27,142 nucleotides of DNA from JBLHKW01 sp047618565 (GTDB lineage: Bacteria > Planctomycetota > UBA1135 > GCA-002686595), in contig JBLHKW010000062.1 in the NCBI GenBank assembly GCA_047618565.1, positions 1 to 27,142 of the forward strand, read 5' to 3'. Positions 16,573 through 26,458 of this stretch are shown here, piece by piece. The stretch's first letter is position 1, and each line of letters opens with the position of its first letter. The notes beneath the pieces are model-generated. The model did not search any database. It saw nothing but the letters and a program-made list of their open reading frames with translations, and had not been told where the DNA came from. A program made the position numbers and the translations under genes.

Positions 16573-16682
16573 CTAGCCCGGATAATTCATGAAGCGCGAG
16601 AAGCACCACCAGAAGCCGAAAGGACGGCGAAGCCGGCCGGTCGTCGCGTTTGGGCCGCGTCTTCATGAATTATTCGGGCTAG
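16573..16682. repeat. 110-bp CTAG-ended inverted-repeat element, copy 1
   Basis: The ends, CTAGCCCGGATAATTCATGA at 16573 and its reverse complement ending at 16682, match at 21 of 22 positions. The interior has a 23-base stretch (16617-16639) identical, in reverse orientation, to 22760-22782 in copy 2. No protein is encoded. The palindromic CTAG at each outer edge may be the target duplication or part of the repeat. It lies 49 bases before the M28 peptidase start and 97 bases after the sigma factor, so it probably interrupts or shapes the peptidase promoter region. A miniature inverted-repeat transposable element is the best description. Confidence 0.82.
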
Positions 16683-16731
16683 CATGGACAGCTCCCCGAT
16701 CCCCGATCCCTGCCCCCGTGCCGTTTGATCC

Positions 16732-18549
16732 ATGCGACTTGCCCTTCAGCTCCAGCTCTCCGCGCTCTCCCTGGCCGGCCTGATCTCTGCCGCTCCGGCA
16801 CCCTCTTTCAGCAATCCGCCGACGACGAGCGCGGCCGGCGTCGAGCTCGCGAGCACCGTGGCGCTGGACGCGGCCTTCGCCGCCCTCGACCTGGAGCGCA
16901 TCAAGACCGAGCTGGAGTGGATCGCGTCCGATGAGCGCGCCGGGCGTGACACGCCCAGCGCGGGGCTCGAAGAGACCGCACGTTACCTGGCCAGCAACGT
17001 GGCGCGCACCGGCCTGCAGCCCGGCGCCCACGATGGCTACATCTATCGTTACCCGCTCGGCTGGCGTCAGCTGGATCTAGGCCGCAGCGGGCTGGTCGTA
17101 TCCCAGGAGGAGCGCACGCTCGATCTCGCGCCGGGCGTGGACTATTACCTCGGTCGCTCGACCGAAGCCGTGGACCTGAATGCCGTCGGCGATTGCGTCT
17201 CGGTCGGTGACGGCGGGCGCTCCGTGTTCAAGCGCATCGACCTGAAAGGCAAGTGGGCCTGGTGCGAGGACGAAGGAAGTTCGACCCGACGCATCGCGAG
17301 CCGCGCCCAGGATGCCGGCGCGCTCGGTGTGGTCTTCACGCCCGGTGCTGACTACGACCGCGAGCCCTACGCGGAGCGTTTCGCGAGCATCATGCGGCTC
17401 GTACAGCGCGGCTCCCTCGGCAAGAGCGCGCCCGGCGACCCGGGCGACGCGCCGTTCGCGAACGTGTTCCTGACGCGTACCGCAGCGAACAAGCTGCACG
17501 CCTTCCGCGGTGCCGCGCCGGATTCCCACCTGGCGGCCCGGGCAAAGTTGGGCGTGAAGCTGGCGGAGGTGCGCCGGCTCACACACCCGGGCGGCTTCCG
17601 GATCTTCGAAAACGTGTGCGCCCTGTGGCCGGGCACGGATCCGGAGCTCAAGAACGAGGTCGTGATCCTCAGTGCGCACTACGACCATATCGGTGTCCGC
17701 AACGGGGAGATCTACAACGGCGCGGACGACAACGGGTCCGGGTCCGCCGGGCTGCTCGCGGTCGCGCGCGCGCTCAAGGCTTACGGACCCATGCGCCGCT
17801 CGGTGCTGATCATGTGGGTCAGCGGCGAGGAGAAGGGCCTGCTGGGGTCAGCCGCCTGGACCTCGCGTCCGTGGTTGCCGGAGGGGATGTTTCCGATCGC
17901 CAATATCAACATCGACATGATCGGTCGCAACGACCCGAAGAAGCTGCTGATCACGCCCTCGCGCAAGTTGCGCGACGAGTACAACGGCCTGGTCAAGCGC
18001 GCCGAGCGCTTCGCGCCGATGGAGGGTTTCGACGCCCTCGGCAGCGCGGATGCTTACTGGCGCCGATCGGACCACATGAACTTCGCCGACAACCTCGGCC
18101 TGCCGGTGGCATTCCTGTTCGCCGATGTTCACGCGGACTACCACAAGAGCACGGACACGGTGGAGAAGATCGACTACGACAAGATCCAGCGCTGCACGCG
18201 GCTGCTGCTGCGCATCCTCGACGACCTGCAAGCGGATCGCCTGGATCTGGCGGACGGGGTCCCGAGCGCGGAGACCTTCGCCATCAAGGTGCGGCGCGGC
18301 ATGGCGCAGACGGACCTGGCGCTGTTGCGTTCCGCGGCCGTCGACTACGCCTTGCAGCACGGCGAGTACCCGAGCGACGTTGGGCCCCTGTCGGAACTGC
18401 TCCAGGCCGAAATCAGTCAGCGCGATCCCTGGGGCAACCCGTACAGCTACGACCGCAGTGACCCGGCGGCGCCGCAGATGATCTCCTTCGGCGCGGACGG
18501 CAAGCCCGGTGGCCGCGACGAGGACGCCGACCTGGTCCTCAGTCTCTGA
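16732..18549 (+). CDS. Secreted M28-family zinc peptidase fused to a GspG-like pseudopilin domain
   Basis: A 605-residue protein with an N-terminal signal peptide (LALQLQLSALSLAGLISAAP). The middle (about 150-280) fits a PA-type insert. The catalytic M28 domain starts at VVILSAHYDHIG, with H316 as the first zinc ligand, followed by the bridging Asp in NGADDNGSG, the catalytic Glu pair in SGEEKGLLGS, Asp in NIDMIGRND, and a final His in DVHADYHKSTD. M28 enzymes are aminopeptidases or carboxypeptidases using two zinc ions. The last 75 residues differ: LRSAAVDYALQHGEYPSD, DPWGNPY (565-571) and FGADGKPGGRDEDAD (586-600) match the C-terminal half of type II secretion major pseudopilin GspG, including its calcium-binding loop. 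It overlaps the convergent peroxiredoxin gene by 11 bases. Confidence 0.9.
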   Translation: MRLALQLQLSALSLAGLISAAPAPSFSNPPTTSAAGVELASTVALDAAFAALDLERIKTELEWIASDERAGRDTPSAGLEETARYLASNVARTGLQPGAHDGYIYRYPLGWRQLDLGRSGLVVSQEERTLDLAPGVDYYLGRSTEAVDLNAVGDCVSVGDGGRSVFKRIDLKGKWAWCEDEGSSTRRIASRAQDAGALGVVFTPGADYDREPYAERFASIMRLVQRGSLGKSAPGDPGDAPFANVFLTRTAANKLHAFRGAAPDSHLAARAKLGVKLAEVRRLTHPGGFRIFENVCALWPGTDPELKNEVVILSAHYDHIGVRNGEIYNGADDNGSGSAGLLAVARALKAYGPMRRSVLIMWVSGEEKGLLGSAAWTSRPWLPEGMFPIANINIDMIGRNDPKKLLITPSRKLRDEYNGLVKRAERFAPMEGFDALGSADAYWRRSDHMNFADNLGLPVAFLFADVHADYHKSTDTVEKIDYDKIQRCTRLLLRILDDLQADRLDLADGVPSAETFAIKVRRGMAQTDLALLRSAAVDYALQHGEYPSDVGPLSELLQAEISQRDPWGNPYSYDRSDPAAPQMISFGADGKPGGRDEDADLVLSL

Positions 18550-19051
18550 GAGGTGGCTCGCCGGACCGCGCCAGGTGCGCGAGCAGGTCCGCAGCCTGGC
18601 GCCCGGTCGAGCGTGTCACCCAGGCGCGCTCGACGATGCCAGCGGCGTCGATCACGTAGGTGATGCGACGCGGAATGGGGTCGCTGCGATGGCCGCACGC
18701 GCCAAAAGCCAGGGCCATCTCGCGCCGGGTATCAGACAGCAAGCGGAACGGGAAGCTGTGCTCGTCGGCGAAGGCACGATTGGCTTCCGGCGGGTCGAAG
18801 GACACGCCCAGAATCTCGACCCCCAGGGCCTCGTATTCGCGGGCTCGATCACGGAACCCGATGCCCTGGCGTGTTCAGCCAGGCGTGGCGGCTCTCGGAT
18901 AGAACCACAGGACGAAGCGCTTGCCGGAGAGATCCGCCAGGCGGACCGTCCGCCCCTCCTGGTCCAGCAGGGCAAAGTCCGGCGCCCGGTCGCCAACCGC
19001 CAGCATGGGGGGCGTCCGTCGCAGCATCAGGTTCAGGAGCCAGTGCAGCAC
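18539..19051 (-). CDS. Selenocysteine-containing peroxiredoxin (BCP/PrxQ-like), in-frame TGA
   Basis: Read on the minus strand through one TGA (18877-18875), this gives a full peroxiredoxin: LAVGDRAPDFALLDQEG, then LSGKRFVLWFYPRAATPG, the TGA, TRQGIGFRDRAREYEALGVE, ILGVSFDPPEANRAFADEHS, and a normal C-terminus ending at TGA 18541-18539. The TGA replaces the peroxidatic Cys of the family's T-P-G-C-T motif, as expected for selenocysteine. It would reduce peroxides using cellular thiols. The usual PrxQ resolving Cys five residues on is Ile, suggesting a 1-Cys mechanism. Possible starts are GTG 19051, ATG 19027 and ATG 19006; 19051 is kept because the extension (LHWLLNLMLRRTPP) resembles homologues. 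Ordinary annotation would split this gene. Sec-type peroxiredoxins are known; a disabled gene is the alternative. Confidence 0.82.
18841..18866 (-). promoter_or_regulatory. Candidate bacterial SECIS hairpin
   Basis: On the minus strand, directly after the TGA, GGGC-AT-CGG-[GTT]-CCG-tg-AT-cga-GCCC can fold with a three-base loop starting in G. The loop begins 17 bases after the TGA. Bacterial SECIS elements lie inside the reading frame just after UGA, with a small G-containing apical loop at about this distance. The stem has two bulges, so this is plausible but not proven. Confidence 0.5.
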
Positions 19052-19128
19052 GCACGGATTCTATCCGGCCCGGTGGCGATGGATGTTAGGGTTTTCGGAC
19101 TGCGAGTCGCGCAGCGGCGATAACCCCC

Positions 19129-19590
19129 ATGAGCGAACCCATACAGCGCACGCGCCCCTCACTCGCCATCGGTGGTCTGTGTGCGCGGGAGTCTGCCGGC
19201 ATGACGTTCGCGGATCTGGACGCCCTGGCCGCGGGGGACCAGGTCCCCGACATCGGGCAGCTCCTCCCGGGGCGCCAGGGGCGCGCGGTCCGCTTTCGCG
19301 CGCTGGTGGAGCGCTTCGCGCCGAGCCCGGACGCGGTCTTCGTGCACGTGCTCTCCAGCGACGCTTCCTTCAGTGCAAACCTCGACCTGCAGCGCCTGAC
19401 CGAGCACGGGCTTCTGGTCTACGCGCTCGACGGCGGCCCGTTGCCCGATGGCGCGGGCGGGCCGTTCCGTCTCTTCGTCACCGAGAGCGAGGACTGCAGC
19501 ATCAACGTGAAGTCCGTGGCCCGCATCACCTTCGCCGCCGAGCCCGGGGCGCACACGGCCGCATGCGCAGAGGAGCCCTCCGTTGGCTGA
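19129..19590 (+). CDS. Molybdopterin-oxidoreductase-fold protein lacking the cofactor cysteine
   Basis: A 153-residue cytoplasmic protein resembling the second half of the sulfite-oxidase-type fold. Examples are MTFADLDALAAGDQVPDI, VFVHVLSSDASFSANLDL ('v.v.S.DgysaslpL'), LLVYALDGGPLPDGAGGPFR ('ayeldGepLp...GgPlRl') and INVKSVARITF. The molybdenum-binding Cys of true enzymes is absent from the expected region, so it is probably a binding or scaffold variant. No signal peptide is visible. The divergent peroxiredoxin starts 78-123 bases away on the other strand, so the two may share a control region (19052-19128). The last four codons overlap the next gene. Confidence 0.6.
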   Translation: MSEPIQRTRPSLAIGGLCARESAGMTFADLDALAAGDQVPDIGQLLPGRQGRAVRFRALVERFAPSPDAVFVHVLSSDASFSANLDLQRLTEHGLLVYALDGGPLPDGAGGPFRLFVTESEDCSINVKSVARITFAAEPGAHTAACAEEPSVG

Positions 19591-20089
19591 GACGTCGAAC
19601 ACTCCGGATCCCGCCGATGGCGAGGCCGTACGCGAGCGGCTGGCGCGTCTGGTCGGCCACTGGCATGGAAAGGGCGTGGGGGATTACCCGACCATCGACC
19701 GCTTCGAGTACCAGGAAGACCTGCGCTTCGAGTCGGAGCCGGCCTACCCCGTGATGCGTTACGAGCAGCGCACTCAGCTGGTGAACGGCGAGCCGAGCCA
19801 CTGGGAATTCGGGTTCCTGCGCTGGCTGGAGGACCTCTCGATCGAGGTCTCCAATGTGCAGGTGGGTGGACGCGTCGAGGTCCTGCATGGATCCATCGAG
19901 ACTGTGGGCGAGAGCGTCGTCCTCGGGCTTGAGAGCGTCGTGCTCGGCCACGACGCGCGACTGGTCAGGACGCGCCGCTCCATCACCGTCGATGGCGATC
20001 GGCTGCACTACCAGGCGCACATGCACACGAACACGCTCGAGACACCACGCATGCTCCTGCACCTCGAGGCGCGGCTCGAGCGTAGGTAG
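19583..20089 (+). CDS. Nitrobindin-like haem-binding beta-barrel protein
   Basis: A 168-residue protein of the THAP4/nitrobindin family. The signature GHWHGKGVGDYPTIDRFEYQ (25-44) matches the family's 'G.W.G.G.G.YPTI..F.Y.E', and H160 in MLLHLEARLER matches the proximal haem-ligand histidine near the C-terminus. Nitrobindins hold ferric haem in a ten-stranded barrel and detoxify or sense nitric oxide and peroxynitrite. The start is TTG at 19583, supported by AGAGGAG 7 bases upstream; an ATG start would lose the N-terminus. It overlaps the previous stop by 8 bases, so translational coupling is likely. Length is normal for the family. Confidence 0.82.
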   Translation: MAETSNTPDPADGEAVRERLARLVGHWHGKGVGDYPTIDRFEYQEDLRFESEPAYPVMRYEQRTQLVNGEPSHWEFGFLRWLEDLSIEVSNVQVGGRVEVLHGSIETVGESVVLGLESVVLGHDARLVRTRRSITVDGDRLHYQAHMHTNTLETPRMLLHLEARLERR

Positions 20090-20104
20090 GCACGCTCAGC
20101 GCCC

Positions 20105-20133
20105 TTGGAGCGGGCCTGGTCCGATGCTAGCCT
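20105..20133 (+). promoter_or_regulatory. Candidate promoter for the second nitrobindin-like gene
   Basis: TTGGAG (20105-20110), a 17-base spacer and TAGCCT (20128-20133) form a good sigma-70-type promoter about 45 bases before the ATG at 20179. It would allow the 20179-21761 pair to be transcribed separately from the upstream genes. Confidence 0.45.
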
Positions 20134-20178
20134 CCGTGGCCGGATCCTCGCCCGAAGCCCGATACGAAAGACCTCGAG

Positions 20179-20745
20179 ATGGCCGACACAGACGACATGG
20201 ACTACGGACCCCTCGCCGGACTGATCGGTACCTGGGAGGGCGACAAGGGCATGGATGTGGCGCCCGAGCCGGACGGCACGGAGGAGAGCCCTTATTTCGA
20301 GACGATCGTGTTCGACGGCGCCGGCCAGGTCGAGAATGCCGAGAGCCAGTGTCTCGCCGTCGTTCGCTATCACCAGGTCGTACGGCGCAAGTCAGATGGG
20401 GAGATCTTCCACGATCAGGTCGGGTACTGGACATGGGATGCGAAGACGAGCGTTCTGGCGCAATCGCTGACCATCCCGCGCGCGGTCTGCGTGCTTGCGG
20501 GCGGCGAGTGCACGGCGGTTGCTACGAGCGGTGAAAAGGTCACGCTGAAGGTCACGGCGAGCGACGGGGACGCGGACTGGGGCATCGTCCAGTCGCCGTT
20601 CATGCGCGACAATGCGCGCACCGTGGCATTCGAGCACACGATCGAGATTGACGGGAACTGGATGGAGTACTCGGAGACGACCCAGCTGCAGATCTACGGA
20701 CGTGCCTTCGAACACACCGACACGAACCAGCTCGCGCGGAGCTAA
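20179..20745 (+). CDS. Haem-binding beta-barrel (FABP-like) protein, nitrobindin paralogue
   Basis: A 188-residue protein starting DYGPLAGLIGTWEGDKGMDV, with a G-T-W-x-G motif like nitrobindin, then YFETIVFDGAGQVENAESQ, LAVVRYHQVVRRKSDGEIFH and the SLTIPRAVCVLAGG segment seen in a widespread bacterial beta-barrel family. The first barrel strand motif lacks the YPTI of canonical nitrobindin, so ligand and function may differ. It is followed 11 bases later by the NAD synthetase gene. No signal peptide, so cytoplasmic. Two relatives in tandem suggest an ancient duplication or recruitment to related tasks. Confidence 0.75.
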   Translation: MADTDDMDYGPLAGLIGTWEGDKGMDVAPEPDGTEESPYFETIVFDGAGQVENAESQCLAVVRYHQVVRRKSDGEIFHDQVGYWTWDAKTSVLAQSLTIPRAVCVLAGGECTAVATSGEKVTLKVTASDGDADWGIVQSPFMRDNARTVAFEHTIEIDGNWMEYSETTQLQIYGRAFEHTDTNQLARS

Positions 20746-20756
20746 AGGACAGACCC

Positions 20757-21761
20757 ATGCCCGTTCTCGACGGCCCCGCATTGATCGAGGATCGCGTGCG
20801 CGCGATTCGCGAATTGCATGTGGGTTTGGGGAACATGCGCGCTCAGCTCGATCTCAGTGGCGGCATCGATTCGGGAGTCATGCTGGGCTTGCTCGCCCGG
20901 GCCGTCGGGCCTGAAAACGTCACCGCCGTGTACAGCAGCATCCACTCGGGGGCGGAGTTCCTCGAGCGCGCGCGTCTGGTGGCACGCGCGTTCGAGGTTG
21001 CGCTCGTGGAGCTGGACCTGAGCGAGCTGTTCGACCGCTTGACGGGCATGATGCGCAGCTCCCTGTCGGCCGCTGGAAGTGACCTCGACGTCGTCGAACA
21101 GCGTGTCCAGGCTGACCCGACCACGCTCGGATCCCTGCGCTCCGGACTGCGCGCACCGATCGGTCGTGGCTACAACCGTCTGACCGGCGGCGGCATTCGC
21201 CACGGTACGGGCAACGAGTGCGAGGATCGGTTCCTGCGCTTCTATCAGAAGGGTGGCGACGGCGAGGTCGATACCAATCCGATCGCCATGCTGGCGAAGG
21301 GTGAGGTGTTTCAGCTGGCGCGCGCCCTGGGCGTTCCGCGGCCACTGATCGATGCTGTTCCGTCTCCGGATCTGCACGCCATCGGTGACGTCCACAATGA
21401 CGAGGACGAACTGCTCGCTCTCACAGGCGTGCACTGGACCTACAGCCGCATCGATTTCGAGCGCGGCGACTACACGCGCGTCGGCAGCATCGAGCGCATG
21501 AGCCGCTTTCTCGACACGGGTTCGGAGGCGGCACTGTTCGCCCCCGCAGCGCCCACGGAGGCGTCACTCGCCGAGCTGGTAGCGGCGGCGGACTCCTTCT
21601 TCCCTGGTCAGTCCGCGCGGTCGGTCGAGGACCTGTTGCTCTCCTGCCGCAAGCTCGAGGCCGCGACGCGCCACAAGGCCAACCCGAACATCCCTGCCCT
21701 CGGGGATCGAGCGCGACTCGTTGCGGCGGGTATCCTCGGCGACGCTCTGCCCGGCTGTTGA
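20757..21761 (+). CDS. nadE: NAD synthetase (NadE-like, ammonia-dependent form)
   Basis: A 334-residue N-type ATP pyrophosphatase. The PP-loop is LSGGIDSG (33-40), GTGNECEDRF (150-159) corresponds to the NadE GTGN-x-E segment, and GDGEVDTNPIAMLAKGEVFQ followed by LARALGVP corresponds to the 'GDG..D.nPI..L.K..V..La..LGvP' motif. NadE converts deamido-NAD to NAD using ATP and ammonia. No glutaminase domain is present. At 334 residues it is longer than the usual ~275; the extra part is a C-terminal extension (about 240-334) containing WTYSRIDFERGDYTRVGSIE. AAAGGA upstream of the ATG gives a ribosome-binding site. Another adenylating amidotransferase-like role cannot be excluded. Confidence 0.82.
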   Translation: MPVLDGPALIEDRVRAIRELHVGLGNMRAQLDLSGGIDSGVMLGLLARAVGPENVTAVYSSIHSGAEFLERARLVARAFEVALVELDLSELFDRLTGMMRSSLSAAGSDLDVVEQRVQADPTTLGSLRSGLRAPIGRGYNRLTGGGIRHGTGNECEDRFLRFYQKGGDGEVDTNPIAMLAKGEVFQLARALGVPRPLIDAVPSPDLHAIGDVHNDEDELLALTGVHWTYSRIDFERGDYTRVGSIERMSRFLDTGSEAALFAPAAPTEASLAELVAAADSFFPGQSARSVEDLLLSCRKLEAATRHKANPNIPALGDRARLVAAGILGDALPGC

Positions 21762-21786
21762 CCCGCGCGCCGTCCACGGACGGACC

Positions 21787-21957
21787 TTGGCCCGACTCAT
21801 CGACGCGCTGGCCACCGCGCTGCGCGTCCTTGGACCCGAGCAAGGGCTACGGGTGATCGCGCGCGTCGACCGCTTCGAGGCCCTGATCGCGGACCTGGAG
21901 GGCGAGGTACACCTCTCCTCCGGCCTGGATCCGGCGATGCTGGACAGCTCTGATTGA
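21787..21957 (+). CDS. Possible small protein, 56 residues
   Basis: From a TTG at 21787 the frame encodes a compact helical peptide (LARLIDALATALRVLGPEQG, then a strand-like VIARVDRFEALIADLEGEV), ending at TGA 21955-21957. The interval between the NAD synthetase stop and the lipoprotein start is otherwise empty, and the residue composition looks protein-like. No strong ribosome-binding site or known family is visible; the frame also extends upstream to an ATG at 21721 inside nadE. It may be spurious. Confidence 0.33.
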   Translation: MARLIDALATALRVLGPEQGLRVIARVDRFEALIADLEGEVHLSSGLDPAMLDSSD

Positions 21958-22060
21958 GCGCGGATAACACCGGCGTCCCGATTCCCCGTCACAACCGTGG
22001 AGGCGCAGCCGTAGGGAGCCATCGGTCCGTTCTCTCTCGACGCCACCCCGAAGGATCGCC

Positions 22061-22720
22061 ATGCCGCTGTATCGAACCGCGCTTCCGTCGTGGATCGCCG
22101 TACTCTCCCTCTTCACGGGCTGCGCCAATGTGCCGCTGACCGAGACCGGCTTTCTGAAGGACTATTCCGAGCTCGCGCCGGCACCCGAAGCCGAAGTCTG
22201 GGGCATCCCTGACACGGTGCACCTGTTCCGCTCGGGCGCGCTCGACGCGGGTGGGTACGACGCGGTGCTGGTCGAACCCGCCGTATGGGTGCCGTCGCCT
22301 GCTGACGACTTCGAGCCGAGCGAGGCCAAGATGGCCTGGCTGCTCGAGGAGTTCTCGGACTGCCTGAAGAAGGGGCTTGGTGAGGACTTCGAGGTGGTCG
22401 ACGAAGCACGTCCGGGAGCCCTGCGCGTGCGACCCGCACTGACGGCCATCAATCCCCAGAACGTGCCCCTGAACCTGATCACCGTCCTGCTCGTCCTGCC
22501 CGTGGACATGGGCGGCATCAGCGGCGAGATCGAGGTGCTCGATGCGCTCACCGGCGAGCGCGTGCTGGCGATCAGTGCGCGCCGTGAGGGCAATCCGTTC
22601 CTGTGGCTCGAGATCTTCACGGTCTACGGCCACGCTCGCCACGGCATGTGGAAGTGGAGCCGCATGCTGGCTGCCATGCTGCAGCCGACCGGGCAGTCGG
22701 CCGATCCGCCGACCCGCTAG
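22061..22720 (+). CDS. DUF3313-family lipoprotein
   Basis: A 219-residue protein with a short signal and lipobox LFTGC, so the mature protein would be lipidated at Cys near residue 21. Next comes GFLKDYSELAPAP, matching the 'GFLsDYS.L.P' start of the DUF3313 family, and a body with the GYDAVLVEPAVWVPSP strand. The function of DUF3313 is unknown; members are outer-membrane or periplasmic lipoproteins. GAAGGA lies about 5 bases before the ATG. The TAG stop (22718-22720) is formed by the left end of the CTAG repeat element, so the last codons abut the insertion. The C-terminus (TGQSADPPTR) looks unstructured and could have been altered by the insertion. Confidence 0.8.
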   Translation: MPLYRTALPSWIAVLSLFTGCANVPLTETGFLKDYSELAPAPEAEVWGIPDTVHLFRSGALDAGGYDAVLVEPAVWVPSPADDFEPSEAKMAWLLEEFSDCLKKGLGEDFEVVDEARPGALRVRPALTAINPQNVPLNLITVLLVLPVDMGGISGEIEVLDALTGERVLAISARREGNPFLWLEIFTVYGHARHGMWKWSRMLAAMLQPTGQSADPPTR

Positions 22721-22914
22721 CCCGGATTATTCATGACCTCGCGGACGAAACCCCATGAACGGCCGGCTTCGCCGTCCTTTCGATCCCTGCTGGCACTTTG
22801 CGAACATTGGCGTCCTCGGCGACCAAGAAAGGTCGCCTGCGGGGCCAATGCCCACAAAGCACCAGCAGGGCCCGAATCGAGGCGTTTCGCCTCGCGGCTC
22901 ATGAATAACCCGGG

Positions 22915-22918
<4 letters not shown>
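22717..22918. repeat. 202-bp CTAG-ended inverted-repeat element, copy 2
   Basis: The left end CTAGCCCGGATTATTCATGA (22717-22736) and the reverse complement of the right end (22899-22918) match at 19 of 20 positions. It shares its ends and a 23-base core (22760-22782) with copy 1 in reverse orientation. The additional interior is a stem-loop: CTGCTGG (22787-22793) pairs with CCAGCAG (22862-22868), and GGCGACC (22818-22824) pairs with GGTCGCC (22831-22837). Both neighbouring convergent genes end inside it: the DUF3313 TAG at 22718-22720 and, on the minus strand, the ppdK TAG at 22917-22915. It carries no gene and probably doubles as a bidirectional terminator. Confidence 0.85.
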
Positions 22919-25698
<2,780 letters not shown>

Positions 25699-25709
25699 GA
25701 TCGAACGAG

Positions 25710-26366
25710 TTATTCGGCAGGTGGTGCGCTTCCCTTTAACAGTTCGAAGTGATCGATCTTCCACTCCTGGCCCACGCGCAGCTCCGTCAGCCGCTCACCC
25801 AGGCCTGGGCGGTTCAGGGGGGCCTGGCCGTAGACCCTGGGCGGGTCCGTGGCGAGGGCCAGGTAGCCCTGCCCGAAGGCGTCGTCGACGGCCGCGTCGT
25901 CGCCATCACGGCGCTGGCTGCCGGCCCAGATTTCCCAGAAATCTTCTCTTACCAGCTGTACGACCAGCGTATGGGACCCCACGCGGGCCACGATACGGGC
26001 CCTGCGTGGCGACGCGCGCCCCGCCTCCTCGATGACAGCCTTGTAGAGGGCCCATCTGAGCAGCGGGACGGTCGCCAGGAGCTCATCTCGAAATGCCCGA
26101 TACCCGAACTCTGACAGCTGCTCTCGCTCCCGGAAGCCCGCGGACAGGCAGCGGTATTCGAGGTCGGTCAGGTTCCCACGGAACGCGGTTCGGAACGTCT
26201 GAAACGTCTGTATCGGGTCCCGGAAGCCGACATCCAGCACCTCGCGCGGAGAAGGCGGAGGGACCCGGCAACCGATCGAGATCGAGAGCGGTCCAAGTAG
26301 CAGGCTGCACAGCCCGACCCACATCCCGAGCCTGGCGCGAGAGCGGGTTCGGCGACGATTGTTCAT
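25710..26366 (-). CDS. Putative lipoprotein of unknown function
   Basis: A 218-residue protein with an Arg-rich start, a hydrophobic segment (LGMWVGLCSLLLGPLSISIG) and a Cys right after it, consistent with a lipoprotein signal. The mature part contains FQTFRTAFRGNLTDLEYRCL and a C-terminal VGQEWKIDHFELL strand of the kind seen in simple alpha/beta NTF2-like or membrane-associated domains; I cannot name the family. The start at 26366 is preferred to 26384 because AAGG lies about 6 bases before it. It precedes ppdK with an 11-base gap and is probably co-transcribed with it. Confidence 0.65.
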   Translation of the reverse strand: MNNRRRTRSRARLGMWVGLCSLLLGPLSISIGCRVPPPSPREVLDVGFRDPIQTFQTFRTAFRGNLTDLEYRCLSAGFREREQLSEFGYRAFRDELLATVPLLRWALYKAVIEEAGRASPRRARIVARVGSHTLVVQLVREDFWEIWAGSQRRDGDDAAVDDAFGQGYLALATDPPRVYGQAPLNRPGLGERLTELRVGQEWKIDHFELLKGSAPPAE

Positions 26367-26458
26367 TTTCGGCCTTGGTTCCATTCCGCAGATACTACCG
26401 AACCACGGTCCTCAACCTCGAATGCACTGGCCTTCTCGCGGACTGCCAGCGCCTCCTT

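Noticed and set aside
18539..18805. A stand-alone 88-residue minus-strand gene beginning MSFDPPEANR
   Set aside because: It is the C-terminal part of the peroxiredoxin. The sequence upstream of it is family sequence, separated only by the putative Sec codon.
18875..18877. TGA in the peroxiredoxin as an ordinary nonsense mutation or a reassigned codon
   Set aside because: The stop falls exactly on the catalytic Cys codon with no other damage. Other genes here use TGA as stop, so general reassignment is excluded; a point mutation remains formally possible.
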